This document shows, one piece after another, positions 20,654 through 28,057 of a stretch of DNA of 48,772 nt. The notes below the pieces were generated by a model. It searched no databases. It had not been told where the DNA came from and was given only the letters and a program-made list of their open reading frames with translations. Position 1 is the first letter of the stretch. Each line of letters opens with the position of its first letter. The DNA is from ZC4RG17 sp036259475 (lineage in GTDB: Bacteria > Actinomycetota > Acidimicrobiia > Spongiisociales > ZC4RG35): positions 1 through 48,772 of the forward strand of contig DATABS010000057.1 of assembly GCA_036259475.1 (NCBI GenBank). The letters are read 5' to 3'. Both the position numbers and the translations under genes were made by a program.

Positions 20654-21679
20654 ATGGATGAAGAACGCATCGCCCTGTTCCTGGACTACGAGAACCTGGC
20701 GATCGGGGCTCGGGAGTCACTGGCTGGCATGCAGTTCGACTTCGGGCCGATTGCCGATGCTCTCGCCGAGCGGGGACGGGTGGTGTCGCGGCGGGCATAC
20801 GCCGACTGGTCGATGTTCGACGACGACCGGCGGATGCTCACCCGCAACCACGTCGAGCTGATCGAAATCCCTCAGCGCATGGGGGCAACCCGCAAGAACG
20901 CCGCCGACATCAAGATGGCCGTCGACGCCATCGAACAGGCATTCGAACGAGGCTACGTCACCACGTTCGTGATCTGCACCGGCGACTCGGATTTCACCCC
21001 TCTCGTCCACAAGTTGCGCGAGCTCAACAAGCGCGTGATCGGGGTAGGGGTGAAGGGCTCGACTTCGAAGCTCCTCCCTCCAGCCTGTGACGAGTTCCTC
21101 TTCTATGAGAACCTAGAGGGCGTCGAGCCTCGGCGGGGCGGTGGGCGCAAGGAACAGACGAAGGAGCCGGAGGAGACGCCGGAGGCGTCCGATGAGGAGG
21201 AGGGTCTGCAATCTCTCATCACCCGCACCTTGGCCGGGCTGCAGCGGTCGTCGGGCGACACCGTGCTGGCCTCGTCGTTGAAGCGGGCGGTCCTGCGCAA
21301 GGACTCGACGTTCTCGGAGGCGGACTACGGGTACCGCGGTTTCGGTGAGCTGCTCGCCGATCTGGCCGCCCAGGGAGTCGTCGAACTGAACGAAGGCCCG
21401 GCCAAGGGCGATCCCGTCGTCCAGATCGCGGCGGGAGGGGCCGAGGAGGCGGAGGCGTTCCAGGTCCTGGTCGAAGTCGTCGAGGACCAGGAGTCGCGTT
21501 CTGGCACGCCCTACCTTTCGGGGCTCAAGAACGAAGTGCGCAAGCGCCAGCCCGACTTCTCCGAGAAGAGATTCGGCTACAACGGCTTCCTCCAGTTCTG
21601 CCGGGCGGCGGAGCGCCGAGGGCTCATCGGTCTGGAGTTCGACCCCAAGGCGGGCGACTACCGCGTCACCGCCGTCTGA
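20654..21679 (+). CDS. NYN (PIN-like) domain protein with two LOTUS/OST-HTH domains
   Basis: A 341-residue LabA-like protein. The NYN nuclease domain (about 4-160) shows IALFLDYENLAIG, KNAADIKMAVDAIE and FVICTGDSDFTPLV, which hold the conserved acidic residues of PIN-fold RNases, then KRVIGVGVKGSTS. After an acidic linker come two winged-helix OST-HTH/LOTUS domains (about 185-255 and 265-341), each with an F-G-Y-x-G/R-F core (YGYRGFGELL and FGYNGFLQFC). Such proteins are thought to bind or cut RNA. The ATG at 20654 is preferred because a -10 box lies 7 nt upstream; the frame is open further up. Its stop overlaps the next ATG by 1 nt (TGATG). Confidence 0.88.
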   Translation: MDEERIALFLDYENLAIGARESLAGMQFDFGPIADALAERGRVVSRRAYADWSMFDDDRRMLTRNHVELIEIPQRMGATRKNAADIKMAVDAIEQAFERGYVTTFVICTGDSDFTPLVHKLRELNKRVIGVGVKGSTSKLLPPACDEFLFYENLEGVEPRRGGGRKEQTKEPEETPEASDEEEGLQSLITRTLAGLQRSSGDTVLASSLKRAVLRKDSTFSEADYGYRGFGELLADLAAQGVVELNEGPAKGDPVVQIAAGGAEEAEAFQVLVEVVEDQESRSGTPYLSGLKNEVRKRQPDFSEKRFGYNGFLQFCRAAERRGLIGLEFDPKAGDYRVTAV

Positions 21680-22542
21680 TGCTCTTCCTCGACGCGGAAC
21701 AAACCCGTCGGTGTCTGCCGATGCCGGCAGCCGTCGCTTCCCAGGAGTCGGCGTTTTCCGACGACGTCGAGATCCCCCTCCGCCAACAGCTTGGAGTGTC
21801 GCTCTTCATGCCCGGGCGAGTCGGCGAACACACCGGCATCAAGATCGTCTCCACCGTCCCGGGCAACCCTGCCGGCCTGGTCATGGTGCTGGGCGCCGAC
21901 GGGTCGCCCTTGGGAGTCGTCGACGGCCCCACCCTGACTGCCATCCGCACCGGAGCCGGCGCCGGGCTCGCCACGCGGATCCTCGCCCCGTCCGGGGCGC
22001 GGGTCCTGGCGATGCTCGGCGCCGGGGCCATGGCGTTCGACCAGGTGGAGGCGGTCAGAGCCGTCCGTCCCATAGAGTCGGTGCTGGTCTGGTCGCGCTC
22101 CGCGCCGCGGGCCGAGGAGTTGGCCGCCCGGGTAGATGGAGAGGTGGTGAACGACGCCGACGCGGCCATTGCCCGCGCCGATGTCGTCTCGTGTGCCACC
22201 CCGGCGGGGGAGCCGCTGTTCGCCGCCGGGTCGGTTCGGCCGAACACCCATATCAATGCGATCGGGGCCTTCCGTCCTGGGATGGTCGAGGTGCCGGCCG
22301 AGATCGTCCGCCAGGCATACGTGGTGGTCGACGACGTCGAGGCGGCCGCTACCGAAGCCGGCGACCTGATCGCCGCCGGACGGACGCCCGACGCCACGGT
22401 GGGTGACCTGCTCGCCGGTCGGGCCTCGCCGCGGGGCGGTGTCACCCTCTTCAAGTCCGTCGGCATCGCCAGCCAGGATGTCGCAGCCGCCCTGGCCGCC
22501 CTCAGCGAAGCGAGTCGGCTGGGGGTCGGCACCGAGGTTTGA
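21679..22542 (+). CDS. Ornithine cyclodeaminase / mu-crystallin family protein
   Basis: A 287-residue Rossmann-fold protein of the OCD/mu-crystallin family, whose members are NAD(P)-dependent cyclodeaminases, amino acid dehydrogenases or imine reductases. It has the conserved GIKIVSTVPGNPAGL segment, the core GVVDGPTLTAIRTGAGAGLA, the nucleotide-binding MLGAGAMA and the ending NAIGAFRPGMVEVPAEI, and is slightly shorter than typical members (about 310-330). The ATG at 21679 shares its A with the stop of the NYN gene, so the two are coupled. The substrate cannot be told from sequence; a delta-pyrroline reductase or alanine dehydrogenase-like role is possible. Confidence 0.88.
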   Translation: MLFLDAEQTRRCLPMPAAVASQESAFSDDVEIPLRQQLGVSLFMPGRVGEHTGIKIVSTVPGNPAGLVMVLGADGSPLGVVDGPTLTAIRTGAGAGLATRILAPSGARVLAMLGAGAMAFDQVEAVRAVRPIESVLVWSRSAPRAEELAARVDGEVVNDADAAIARADVVSCATPAGEPLFAAGSVRPNTHINAIGAFRPGMVEVPAEIVRQAYVVVDDVEAAATEAGDLIAAGRTPDATVGDLLAGRASPRGGVTLFKSVGIASQDVAAALAALSEASRLGVGTEV

Positions 22543-22563
22543 TCGCCCTTTTTCGGACCTGAG

Positions 22564-22641
22564 CGCCCGCCCATCCCCTTCTTTCGTCCTGCACGGTCCG
22601 GAAACCGGGCGCCACCGTCCGAAGAAGGAATCGGGCGGGCG
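22564..22641. other. Large imperfect inverted repeat upstream of ClC
   Basis: Outer arms CGCCCGCCC (22564-22572) and GGGCGGGCG (22633-22641) pair perfectly. CCTTCTT and AAGAAGG pair further in after a 4x4 internal loop. It fills most of the 149-nt gap after the cyclodeaminase-like gene and may terminate that transcript. Confidence 0.4.
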
Positions 22642-22678
22642 TCGTCGTCCAAAGAACAGGAGCCGGCCACGTCGGGGA

Positions 22679-22684
22679 TACCCT
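22679..22684 (+). promoter_or_regulatory. -10 box for leaderless ClC gene
   Basis: TACCCT (TAnnnT), 7 nt, then the GTG at 22692. Leaderless spacing. Confidence 0.5.
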
Positions 22685-22691
22685 TTCGGCC

Positions 22692-24842
22692 GTGACTGCC
22701 ATCTCCCGAGCCTGGCGACGGATCCCCTCCGCCGTGATCATGGCCGACCGGGCCGGCGGACGGTTCTTCCTGCTGTCGGCCCTCACCGGCGTTGTCGTCG
22801 GTGTGGGAGCCTGGGCCCTGATCGAGAGCCTCCACTTCGTGGAGACAGCCGTTTCCGCCTTGACCGAGATGACGTACTGGTGGGTTTTCGTCACGGTTCC
22901 GCTGGGTCTGATGGCATCTTGGGCGATCGCCCGTTTCCTCGCACCCGAAGTAGAGGGGGATGGAGTGCCGGAGGCCGCCACCGCGCTGATCGTCCGGGGC
23001 GGCCACATCAGGGGGCGGGTGGCCCCGTTGAAGATCGTGGCCACCGGGCTCGCCCTGGGAGCGGGCGGTTCCGGCGGCCGGGAGGGACCGATCGTCCTCA
23101 TCGGAGCGTCGATCGGATCGAAGATCGCCCGCAGCTTCAACCTGGGGGAGGATCAGATTCGTTCCCTGGTGGCGGCCGGCGCCGGGGCGGGGATCGGCGC
23201 CGCCTTCAACGCTCCCATCGCCGGCATGCTGTTCGCGCTCGAGGTGATCCTGTCCAGCTTCGCCGTCCGGCACATGTCCTCGATCGTCGTGGCCTCCGTC
23301 GCCGCCGCCATCACCAGCCGGTCGCTCGTGCAGGAAGACCTGACGCTCGCTGCCCAGGGCTATACCCTCGAGAGCCCCTGGGAGCTGGTCCTCTATGTCG
23401 CCCTCGCCCTGGTTGTCGTGGTGGCGGCCTGGCTATTCCTGCGGCTCCTGGATCGAATCGAGACCTCCGTTCACCGCCGGGGTCGGACCCGTTCCTGGAC
23501 CCGTCCGCTGACGTTCGGCCTCGTCACCGCGGCGGTGATCGCGGCGGAACCGGTGTTGTTGGGCGGCGACAGCTTGCGGCTTTTCGGGACCGGCCAGGCC
23601 GTCACCAACCAGCTGCTCGAGTCGGCCACCGGCGTTCTCGCCACCCCCGACACTCTCGCCGACGTGTGGTGGGTCCTGGGGCTGGTGGCAGTCGGAAAGA
23701 TCCTGGCGACCAGCCTGACGCTCGGCTCGGGAGCCTCGGCCGGTGCCTTCATGCCCACCCTTTTCATCGGAGCGATGATCGGAACTGCTTTCGCCCGGTC
23801 GATCGGCCCGGTGTGGGGCGTGTCTGCGATCAGCACCGGCTCCTTCGCCGTCGTGGGGATGGCGGCGATGTTCGCCGCGATGGGACGCGCCCCGCTGACC
23901 GCCATCCTTCTCGTGTTCGAGGTCACCGGTACCCGCGAGTACGGTCTCATTCTTCCCTTGATGCTCACCGCCATCCTGGCCACCTTCCTGGCCGAGCTGA
24001 TCCACCCGGAGAGCGTCTACACGATGCCGCTGCGCCGCCGCGGTATCGCCCCCCTCCACCAAGGCGAGGTGGACCTCCTCGATACCGTCACCGTGGGCGA
24101 CGTCATGTCCGAGGCCAGGGTGGTGGCCGGTCCGGACTCCGTGATCGGCGAGCTGAGGAGGGAGCTGGACCGCCAACGCTCCCATGGTGCTCCGGTGGTA
24201 GCCGCGGACGGGGAGCTTGTGGGGATCGTCACCTCGACGGACATGGGAACGGCGGCCAACGGCGACCTGACCAGGGTGGCGGCCGTGATGACCCGCCGGC
24301 CGGTCACGGTGACCCCCGACACGCCGGTGTCCCGGGCGATGGAGCGAATGGCCGCTCTGGGTGTCGGACGTCTGCCGGTAGTGGCGGCTCATGAGCCGGA
24401 CCGTCTGGTTGGCATGTTCCGCCGAGAGGACGCCGTTCGGGCCTACCACGAGGCACTCGGAGCGCGCACCGATCAGCAGCTCGTCCGAGCACGTCTCGAC
24501 CAGCGCACCCATCCGGGCGCCGGCTACTACGACTTCCGGGTACCTCCCGGCTCCGTCGCCGATGGGGCAGCTGTGATGGAAGTCAACTGGCCTGAGGGCT
24601 CGACGCTCGTGTCGGTACGTCGGGGCCGCCAGGTGATAGTGCCCGAAGGCGCCACCAGGCTTCACGCCGACGATGTGGTCACCGCCTTCGGTAGCGAAGA
24701 GTCCCGAGCCATCATGATCGAACGGATGAACGCCGGCGCCGACGAGCCGACCGCCGAGCTGCCCATCGTGCTGGACGAAGGGGGACCGGATGAGCCCTCG
24801 CCTACAATCGAGAGCCCCAATGATCCGGGAGATCGAAGTTGA
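22692..24842 (+). CDS. ClC-family chloride channel/antiporter with CBS and TrkA-C-like domains
   Basis: A 716-residue protein. The ClC membrane domain (about 25-440) contains the selectivity motif GSGGREGP with gating Glu131, then GAGAGIGAAFNAPIAG and a later GSGASAGAFMPTLFIGA. Two CBS domains follow (TVGDVMSEARVV... and AAVMTRRPVTVTPDTPVSR...), which usually bind adenine nucleotides. The C-terminus (FRVPPGSVADGAAV, VIVPEGATRLHADDVV) resembles the ligand-binding RCK_C/TrkA-C domain. The GTG at 22692 is used because a TACCCT box precedes it by 7 nt. A short acidic tail ends at 24842, overlapping the TTG of the next gene. It would move chloride or another anion across the cytoplasmic membrane under nucleotide control. 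Confidence 0.93.
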   Translation: MTAISRAWRRIPSAVIMADRAGGRFFLLSALTGVVVGVGAWALIESLHFVETAVSALTEMTYWWVFVTVPLGLMASWAIARFLAPEVEGDGVPEAATALIVRGGHIRGRVAPLKIVATGLALGAGGSGGREGPIVLIGASIGSKIARSFNLGEDQIRSLVAAGAGAGIGAAFNAPIAGMLFALEVILSSFAVRHMSSIVVASVAAAITSRSLVQEDLTLAAQGYTLESPWELVLYVALALVVVVAAWLFLRLLDRIETSVHRRGRTRSWTRPLTFGLVTAAVIAAEPVLLGGDSLRLFGTGQAVTNQLLESATGVLATPDTLADVWWVLGLVAVGKILATSLTLGSGASAGAFMPTLFIGAMIGTAFARSIGPVWGVSAISTGSFAVVGMAAMFAAMGRAPLTAILLVFEVTGTREYGLILPLMLTAILATFLAELIHPESVYTMPLRRRGIAPLHQGEVDLLDTVTVGDVMSEARVVAGPDSVIGELRRELDRQRSHGAPVVAADGELVGIVTSTDMGTAANGDLTRVAAVMTRRPVTVTPDTPVSRAMERMAALGVGRLPVVAAHEPDRLVGMFRREDAVRAYHEALGARTDQQLVRARLDQRTHPGAGYYDFRVPPGSVADGAAVMEVNWPEGSTLVSVRRGRQVIVPEGATRLHADDVVTAFGSEESRAIMIERMNAGADEPTAELPIVLDEGGPDEPSPTIESPNDPGDRS

Positions 24843-25789
24843 GAGACATCGGGATAATCCTCATTGCGCTGGCGATCGTCCTGTTCGCCGTGAACTGGTA
24901 CATCGGGCGAAGCCGCAAGCAGCGGGAGGAACTGGGCGGGGCGTCGAGCCAATTGCGGCGCGGCCGGCAGGCGCCACCCCCCCCGGAACCGGATTTCGTC
25001 CGACCCCGCCCCAATGTGTCGGCGTTCCACGTTCAAGGGAACGAGGCCCGGGTCACCTTCGACGTTCCCTATCCCGGTGAGGGTGATGAAGTGCTGGCCG
25101 ACCTCCTCGTCGGCGAGGCGATCGAGGTGGTACGGGAGAAGCGCCACTCGCTACCCATCGAGGACGTCGACGAGGTCGTGGTCTTCGCCGGAAAGGACGA
25201 CGCCCGGGAAGTGGGGAGGATGTCGTTGACCACCCCCGGCGTGTTGCCTCCGCCGAGCCGCATCACCGACATCCTCAATCTCACCTCCATCGGAGCCGAC
25301 CCCCTCGCCGCCGAGTTCGACGCCGAGCCGGCCGCCGTCCCCGAGACCGTGGCACCGACGCGAAGCGACGAACTCGAGCCGCTCGGTGACATGATCCGCC
25401 TCCCCAAGGCGGTGGCGACCGGATTGCGGGCCCAGGGCGTCGACCCGGAGAACATGACCGCGGCGGAGTTGGTCACGGGGATGCTCTCCCTTTTCGGGTA
25501 CACGGTGAGCCCCGGCATCGTCGAAGGCCACTACACCGCTACCAAGGCGGGGGCATCGACCTTCATCATGACGGACGGTTACAAGGCGGGGGATTATCCG
25601 GAGGTGGAGGACTCCACCATCCGCCGGTTCGTAGTCGCTTACGAGCAGTCGGGCGCCGACCGCGGCATGTTCGTCTCCGAGAAGTTCGCTCCGTTCAGTA
25701 TCCACGACCTCGAGCGGCGAGACACAACCATCCGGTTCGTGACCCGGGAGCGGCTCCAGAAGCTCGTCGACTCCATGTCGCTGAGTTAG
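24839..25789 (+). CDS. Membrane-anchored protein with a possible restriction-endonuclease-like domain
   Basis: A 316-residue protein. One N-terminal transmembrane segment (IGIILIALAIVLFAVNWYIG, residues 4-23) is followed by a basic, proline-rich linker. A middle region (GDEVLADLLVGEAIEVVREKR and onward) comes next. The C-terminal domain (about 195-316) has ELVTGMLSLFGYTVSPGI, TFIMTDGYKAGDYPEV, RGMFVSEKFAPFSIHD and the ending RERLQKLVDSM. The spacing of this domain is reminiscent of Mrr-like PD-(D/E)xK folds, but I cannot confirm catalytic residues. The start is a TTG at 24839 overlapping the ClC stop (TTGA). Function unknown; the nuclease idea is weak. Confidence 0.75.
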   Translation: MRDIGIILIALAIVLFAVNWYIGRSRKQREELGGASSQLRRGRQAPPPPEPDFVRPRPNVSAFHVQGNEARVTFDVPYPGEGDEVLADLLVGEAIEVVREKRHSLPIEDVDEVVVFAGKDDAREVGRMSLTTPGVLPPPSRITDILNLTSIGADPLAAEFDAEPAAVPETVAPTRSDELEPLGDMIRLPKAVATGLRAQGVDPENMTAAELVTGMLSLFGYTVSPGIVEGHYTATKAGASTFIMTDGYKAGDYPEVEDSTIRRFVVAYEQSGADRGMFVSEKFAPFSIHDLERRDTTIRFVTRERLQKLVDSMSLS

Positions 25790-25790
25790 T

Positions 25791-25811
25791 GGGTCGGCGG
25801 CTGTCCGACCC
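25791..25811. terminator. Hairpin at the end of the ClC operon
   Basis: GGGTCGG and CCGACCC flank a 7-nt loop, starting 2 nt beyond the stop at 25789. Without a T-tract it is a modest terminator candidate ahead of the tatA promoter. Confidence 0.45.
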
Positions 25812-25829
25812 CGTACCGGCGTTGATCGG

Positions 25830-25835
25830 TATGAT
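25830..25835 (+). promoter_or_regulatory. -10 box for tatA
   Basis: TATGAT, 24 nt upstream of the ATG, with a complete ribosome site (AAAGGAGGT) between. No obvious -35 box. Confidence 0.45.
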
Positions 25836-25859
25836 GCGTCCTCAAAGGAGGTGTAGACG

Positions 25860-26039
25860 ATGCTGAGAGGAATCCAGGGCGGTGAGATCCTGATCATCCT
25901 TCTCGTCGTGCTCTTGCTCTTCGGTGCCCGCAAGCTCCCCGAGCTCGCCCGGTCCATCGGCGCTTCCGCCAAGGAGTTCCGGCGCGGGGTGTCGGAAGGG
26001 ACGTCCGAGGACACTCCCTCCGACGCCAAGACCGACTGA
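25860..26039 (+). CDS. tatA: Twin-arginine translocase subunit TatA/TatE
   Basis: A 59-residue protein, short but within the range of TatA/E. It has an N-terminal membrane helix (GGEILIILLVVLLLFGARKL, residues 7-26) with the glutamate near its start, the FGARKLPELARSIG hinge and amphipathic helix typical of TatA, and an acidic tail (EGTSEDTPSDAKTD). TatA oligomers form the path for folded proteins with twin-arginine signals. A very strong ribosome site (AAAGGAGGT) fixes the ATG at 25860. It stands alone between the ClC operon and the ECF sigma operon; tatB and tatC are not in the window. Confidence 0.93.
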   Translation: MLRGIQGGEILIILLVVLLLFGARKLPELARSIGASAKEFRRGVSEGTSEDTPSDAKTD

Positions 26040-26109
26040 TCGAGATGCTTTCCGCCCGTCATCGGCGGATCGGCCGCCGGTGATGCGCGAAAACGAACTG
26101 CCGAGGGGG

Positions 26110-26137
26110 GGAACCGATTTCGGCCCCGGTTCGTTGA
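26110..26137 (+). promoter_or_regulatory. ECF-type promoter of the sigma/anti-sigma operon
   Basis: GGAACC (26110-26115), 16 nt, CGTTGA (26132-26137). This fits the GGAAC-N16-CGTT promoters of SigE/SigH-like ECF sigma factors and lies 18 nt before the ATG at 26156, so the ECF factor probably activates its own operon. Confidence 0.65.
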
Positions 26138-26155
26138 GTCGTCCAGGTACAGCGA

Positions 26156-26671
26156 ATGAATGAAGCTCCGCTGTCCTGGGAAGAAGTTGCGCGCACCCAT
26201 GGGCGGAAGATCTACAACTATGCCTACCGGTTGTGCGGCGACCCCCACGACGCCGCCGACCTGGTGCAAGAAGTGCTACTGCGCGTCCGCAAGGGGCTGG
26301 CCGACTTTCAGCCCGGATCGTTCGACGGGTGGCTGTGGCGCATTACACACAACGCCTTCATCGACGAGATGCGGCGTCGGCAGCGTCGCCCGACCGCCCC
26401 TCTCCCCGAGTCGGTCGACCGCTGGGATATCCAGTCGGCTCCCGGCGCCGACGAGCAACTGGCGGCGATGCGGCTCGGCGAGGAGATCCAGGCCGCCCTC
26501 ATGCAGCTGCCATATGAGTTCCGGGAAGCGGTCGTGATGTGTGACGTCGTCGGATTGAGCTATGAAGAGATCGCCGAGGCGGTGGCTGTCCCGGTGGGAA
26601 CGGTACGGAGCCGGATCCACCGCGGACGTCGGCTGTTGCGAGGGGCTCTGTCCCAGGAGCAGGTCGGATGA
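26156..26671 (+). CDS. ECF-family RNA polymerase sigma factor
   Basis: A 171-residue ECF sigma factor with only regions 2 and 4. Region 2 includes YNYAYRLCGDPHDAADLVQEVLL (in part) and FDGWLWRITHNAFIDEMRRR; region 4 includes LPYEFREAVVMCDVVGLSYE and VPVGTVRSRIHRGRRLLR. The ATG at 26156 begins MNEAPLSWEEVARTHG. Its stop overlaps the start of the anti-sigma gene by 4 nt, and an ECF-type promoter stands upstream. The order sigma, zinc-binding anti-sigma, RseB-like protein is that of SigE-type envelope-stress systems. Confidence 0.93.
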   Translation: MNEAPLSWEEVARTHGRKIYNYAYRLCGDPHDAADLVQEVLLRVRKGLADFQPGSFDGWLWRITHNAFIDEMRRRQRRPTAPLPESVDRWDIQSAPGADEQLAAMRLGEEIQAALMQLPYEFREAVVMCDVVGLSYEEIAEAVAVPVGTVRSRIHRGRRLLRGALSQEQVG

Positions 26672-27069
26672 CCCACCTCGACGAACTGCTGTCGGTATAC
26701 CTCGACGGGGAGACGACCCCCGCCGAATCGGCCCGGGTTCAGTCCCATCTGAGCGACTGTTTGAAGTGCCGCCGACGTCTGATGGCCTTCAACGAAGCCC
26801 GGACCGCCGTGCGTTCGCTGCCCACCCTGGAGTTGCCCGTGGCACTCGTGCCGGCTGCTCCAGAGATCGCACGACGACGCCGGCGGGCCACCTGGCTGGG
26901 GGCAGCGGCGGCCGCGGCCGCCGCGTTCATCGCCGTGGCCACATTCACCGCTCCTACGCCGGAACCGATCGACATATCCGACTTGTCGCGCCAGGTACGA
27001 GCGCGGGCGGCGCTGGACGCCGGTGCGGGGGGCCTCCAGGTCGTGCTGCCGTCAGCGGTGAGCGAATGA
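26668..27069 (+). CDS. Membrane-anchored anti-sigma factor with zinc-finger motif
   Basis: A 133-residue anti-sigma factor. The N-terminal domain (1-50) has the HxxxCxxC zinc signature H27-x3-C31-x2-C34 of ZAS-type anti-sigma factors. One transmembrane segment (about 75-93) follows an arginine-rich stretch, then a short extracytoplasmic tail of about 40 residues. Its N-terminal domain would bind the ECF factor encoded just upstream (ATGA overlap), holding it at the membrane until a signal releases it. The downstream protein may sense that signal. Several HtrA and other proteases in the window are possible partners, but nothing shows which. Confidence 0.88.
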   Translation: MTHLDELLSVYLDGETTPAESARVQSHLSDCLKCRRRLMAFNEARTAVRSLPTLELPVALVPAAPEIARRRRRATWLGAAAAAAAAFIAVATFTAPTPEPIDISDLSRQVRARAALDAGAGGLQVVLPSAVSE

Positions 27070-27986
27070 ACCTCCCCGCGCTTCTCGTGGCCGCGGTGAT
27101 GGCCGGCACGCCGGTCGTGCCAGACCTGGGCGGATATCTGGAACGGTCCTCCGAGGCGGAATTCTCCGGCGAGCAACTGGTGTCCTGCGAGACCCCCGAC
27201 GGGTCACGCAGTTCGGTGTTCAACCTAGCTCAGCTCGAGGGAACGGTCGTCGCCTGGGAGCCGGACGACGAAGTACCGGTCATGAGCGTCGCGCCAGGTG
27301 TGAGCGTCACGGCGGTCGGCGATGAGGTCGAGGCGTCGATGGTGGAGGGCACGCCTGTCGTCCAGTCCGACCACTACACGGTCGGCTCGACGACCGGATC
27401 GTCTTACCTCGGCCGTCCGGTGGAGGAGGTGTCGATTCTGCGTGACGGAACGGAAAGGGTGCGTCTCGTCGTCGACCACGCGACCGATGCGGTCGTCCGC
27501 ACCTCCACCTATGACGGCGACGGCTCCCTCTATTGCGATCGACGTCTCCTCTCATTCGACACCGACGTGTCGGACGTGCCTGAGGTCGTTCTCTCCTCCG
27601 ACGTCGACACGGCCCAGCCGATCGACGACGCCCCGGCGGAGCTTCCTGAATCGATCGAGGGATTCTCCCTGGTGGATACGTATTCGCTCGCCGACGGCAC
27701 CCTTTCCTATTACTCCGACGGATTCTTCTCCGCCGGGGTGGTGATGACCGACCGCCCCATCGATCCCGACTCCGACGACGGCATGGTCGAAGTCGAAGAC
27801 GACACCGGCGCATATCGCCGTTCGTACCAGGCGGGAATGGTCTCGGTCACCTGGTTGAGCGGCTCAGGCAACATGGCAGTCATCGGTGACCTGCCGCCCG
27901 ATCTGCTCGAGGCGCTGTTGGACGACCTGCCCCAGCCGACCCAGGAGAACTTCTTCGACCGCCTCTGGACCCGCCTCTTCGGCTAG
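27066..27986 (+). CDS. Secreted MucB/RseB-like regulatory protein
   Basis: A 306-residue protein with an N-terminal hydrophobic signal segment (LPALLVAAVMAGTPVV). The body is mostly beta-rich and follows the MucB/RseB layout: an N-terminal LolA-like domain (LRDGTERVRLVVDHATDAVVRTSTYDGD in part, FDTDVS) and a C-terminal domain (GFSLVDTYSLADGTLSYYSDG and MVSVTWLSGSGNMAVIGDLP). RseB proteins bind the anti-sigma tail and protect it from proteolysis. The ATG at 27066 overlaps the anti-sigma stop (ATGA). It is the last gene of the ECF operon, followed by a strong hairpin. Confidence 0.8.
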   Translation: MNLPALLVAAVMAGTPVVPDLGGYLERSSEAEFSGEQLVSCETPDGSRSSVFNLAQLEGTVVAWEPDDEVPVMSVAPGVSVTAVGDEVEASMVEGTPVVQSDHYTVGSTTGSSYLGRPVEEVSILRDGTERVRLVVDHATDAVVRTSTYDGDGSLYCDRRLLSFDTDVSDVPEVVLSSDVDTAQPIDDAPAELPESIEGFSLVDTYSLADGTLSYYSDGFFSAGVVMTDRPIDPDSDDGMVEVEDDTGAYRRSYQAGMVSVTWLSGSGNMAVIGDLPPDLLEALLDDLPQPTQENFFDRLWTRLFG

Positions 27987-27999
27987 AGGATCCGAGGTA

Positions 28000-28034
28000 G
28001 TTTGTCCCCCACTTCTCCGTCGTGGGGGACAAAC
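28000..28034. terminator. Perfect 13-bp hairpin between convergent genes, dispersed repeat
   Basis: GTTTGTCCCCCAC and GTGGGGGACAAAC flank a 9-nt loop (TTCTCCGTC). It sits between the RseB-like gene (stop at 27986) and the leftward DUF2342 gene (ends at 28056), suited to two-way termination. An inverted, nearly identical copy occurs at 43504-43533. Confidence 0.65.
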
Positions 28035-28057
28035 TTCCGACTTCCTACTTCCGACTC
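28033..28057. repeat. Heptamer tandem repeat ACTTCCG (locus 1)
   Basis: ACTTCCG, ACTTCCT and ACTTCCG in a row, then ACTC. It begins at the end of the hairpin at 28000-28034 and overlaps the stop of the leftward gene. The same heptamer recurs at 33762-33792 and, inverted, at 37464-37494. Confidence 0.6.

Noticed and set aside
22543..22691. A fluoride or other riboswitch ahead of the ClC gene
   Set aside because: The GTG lies 7 nt after a -10 box, so no leader is expected, and I could not match the known fluoride riboswitch sequence in the gap.
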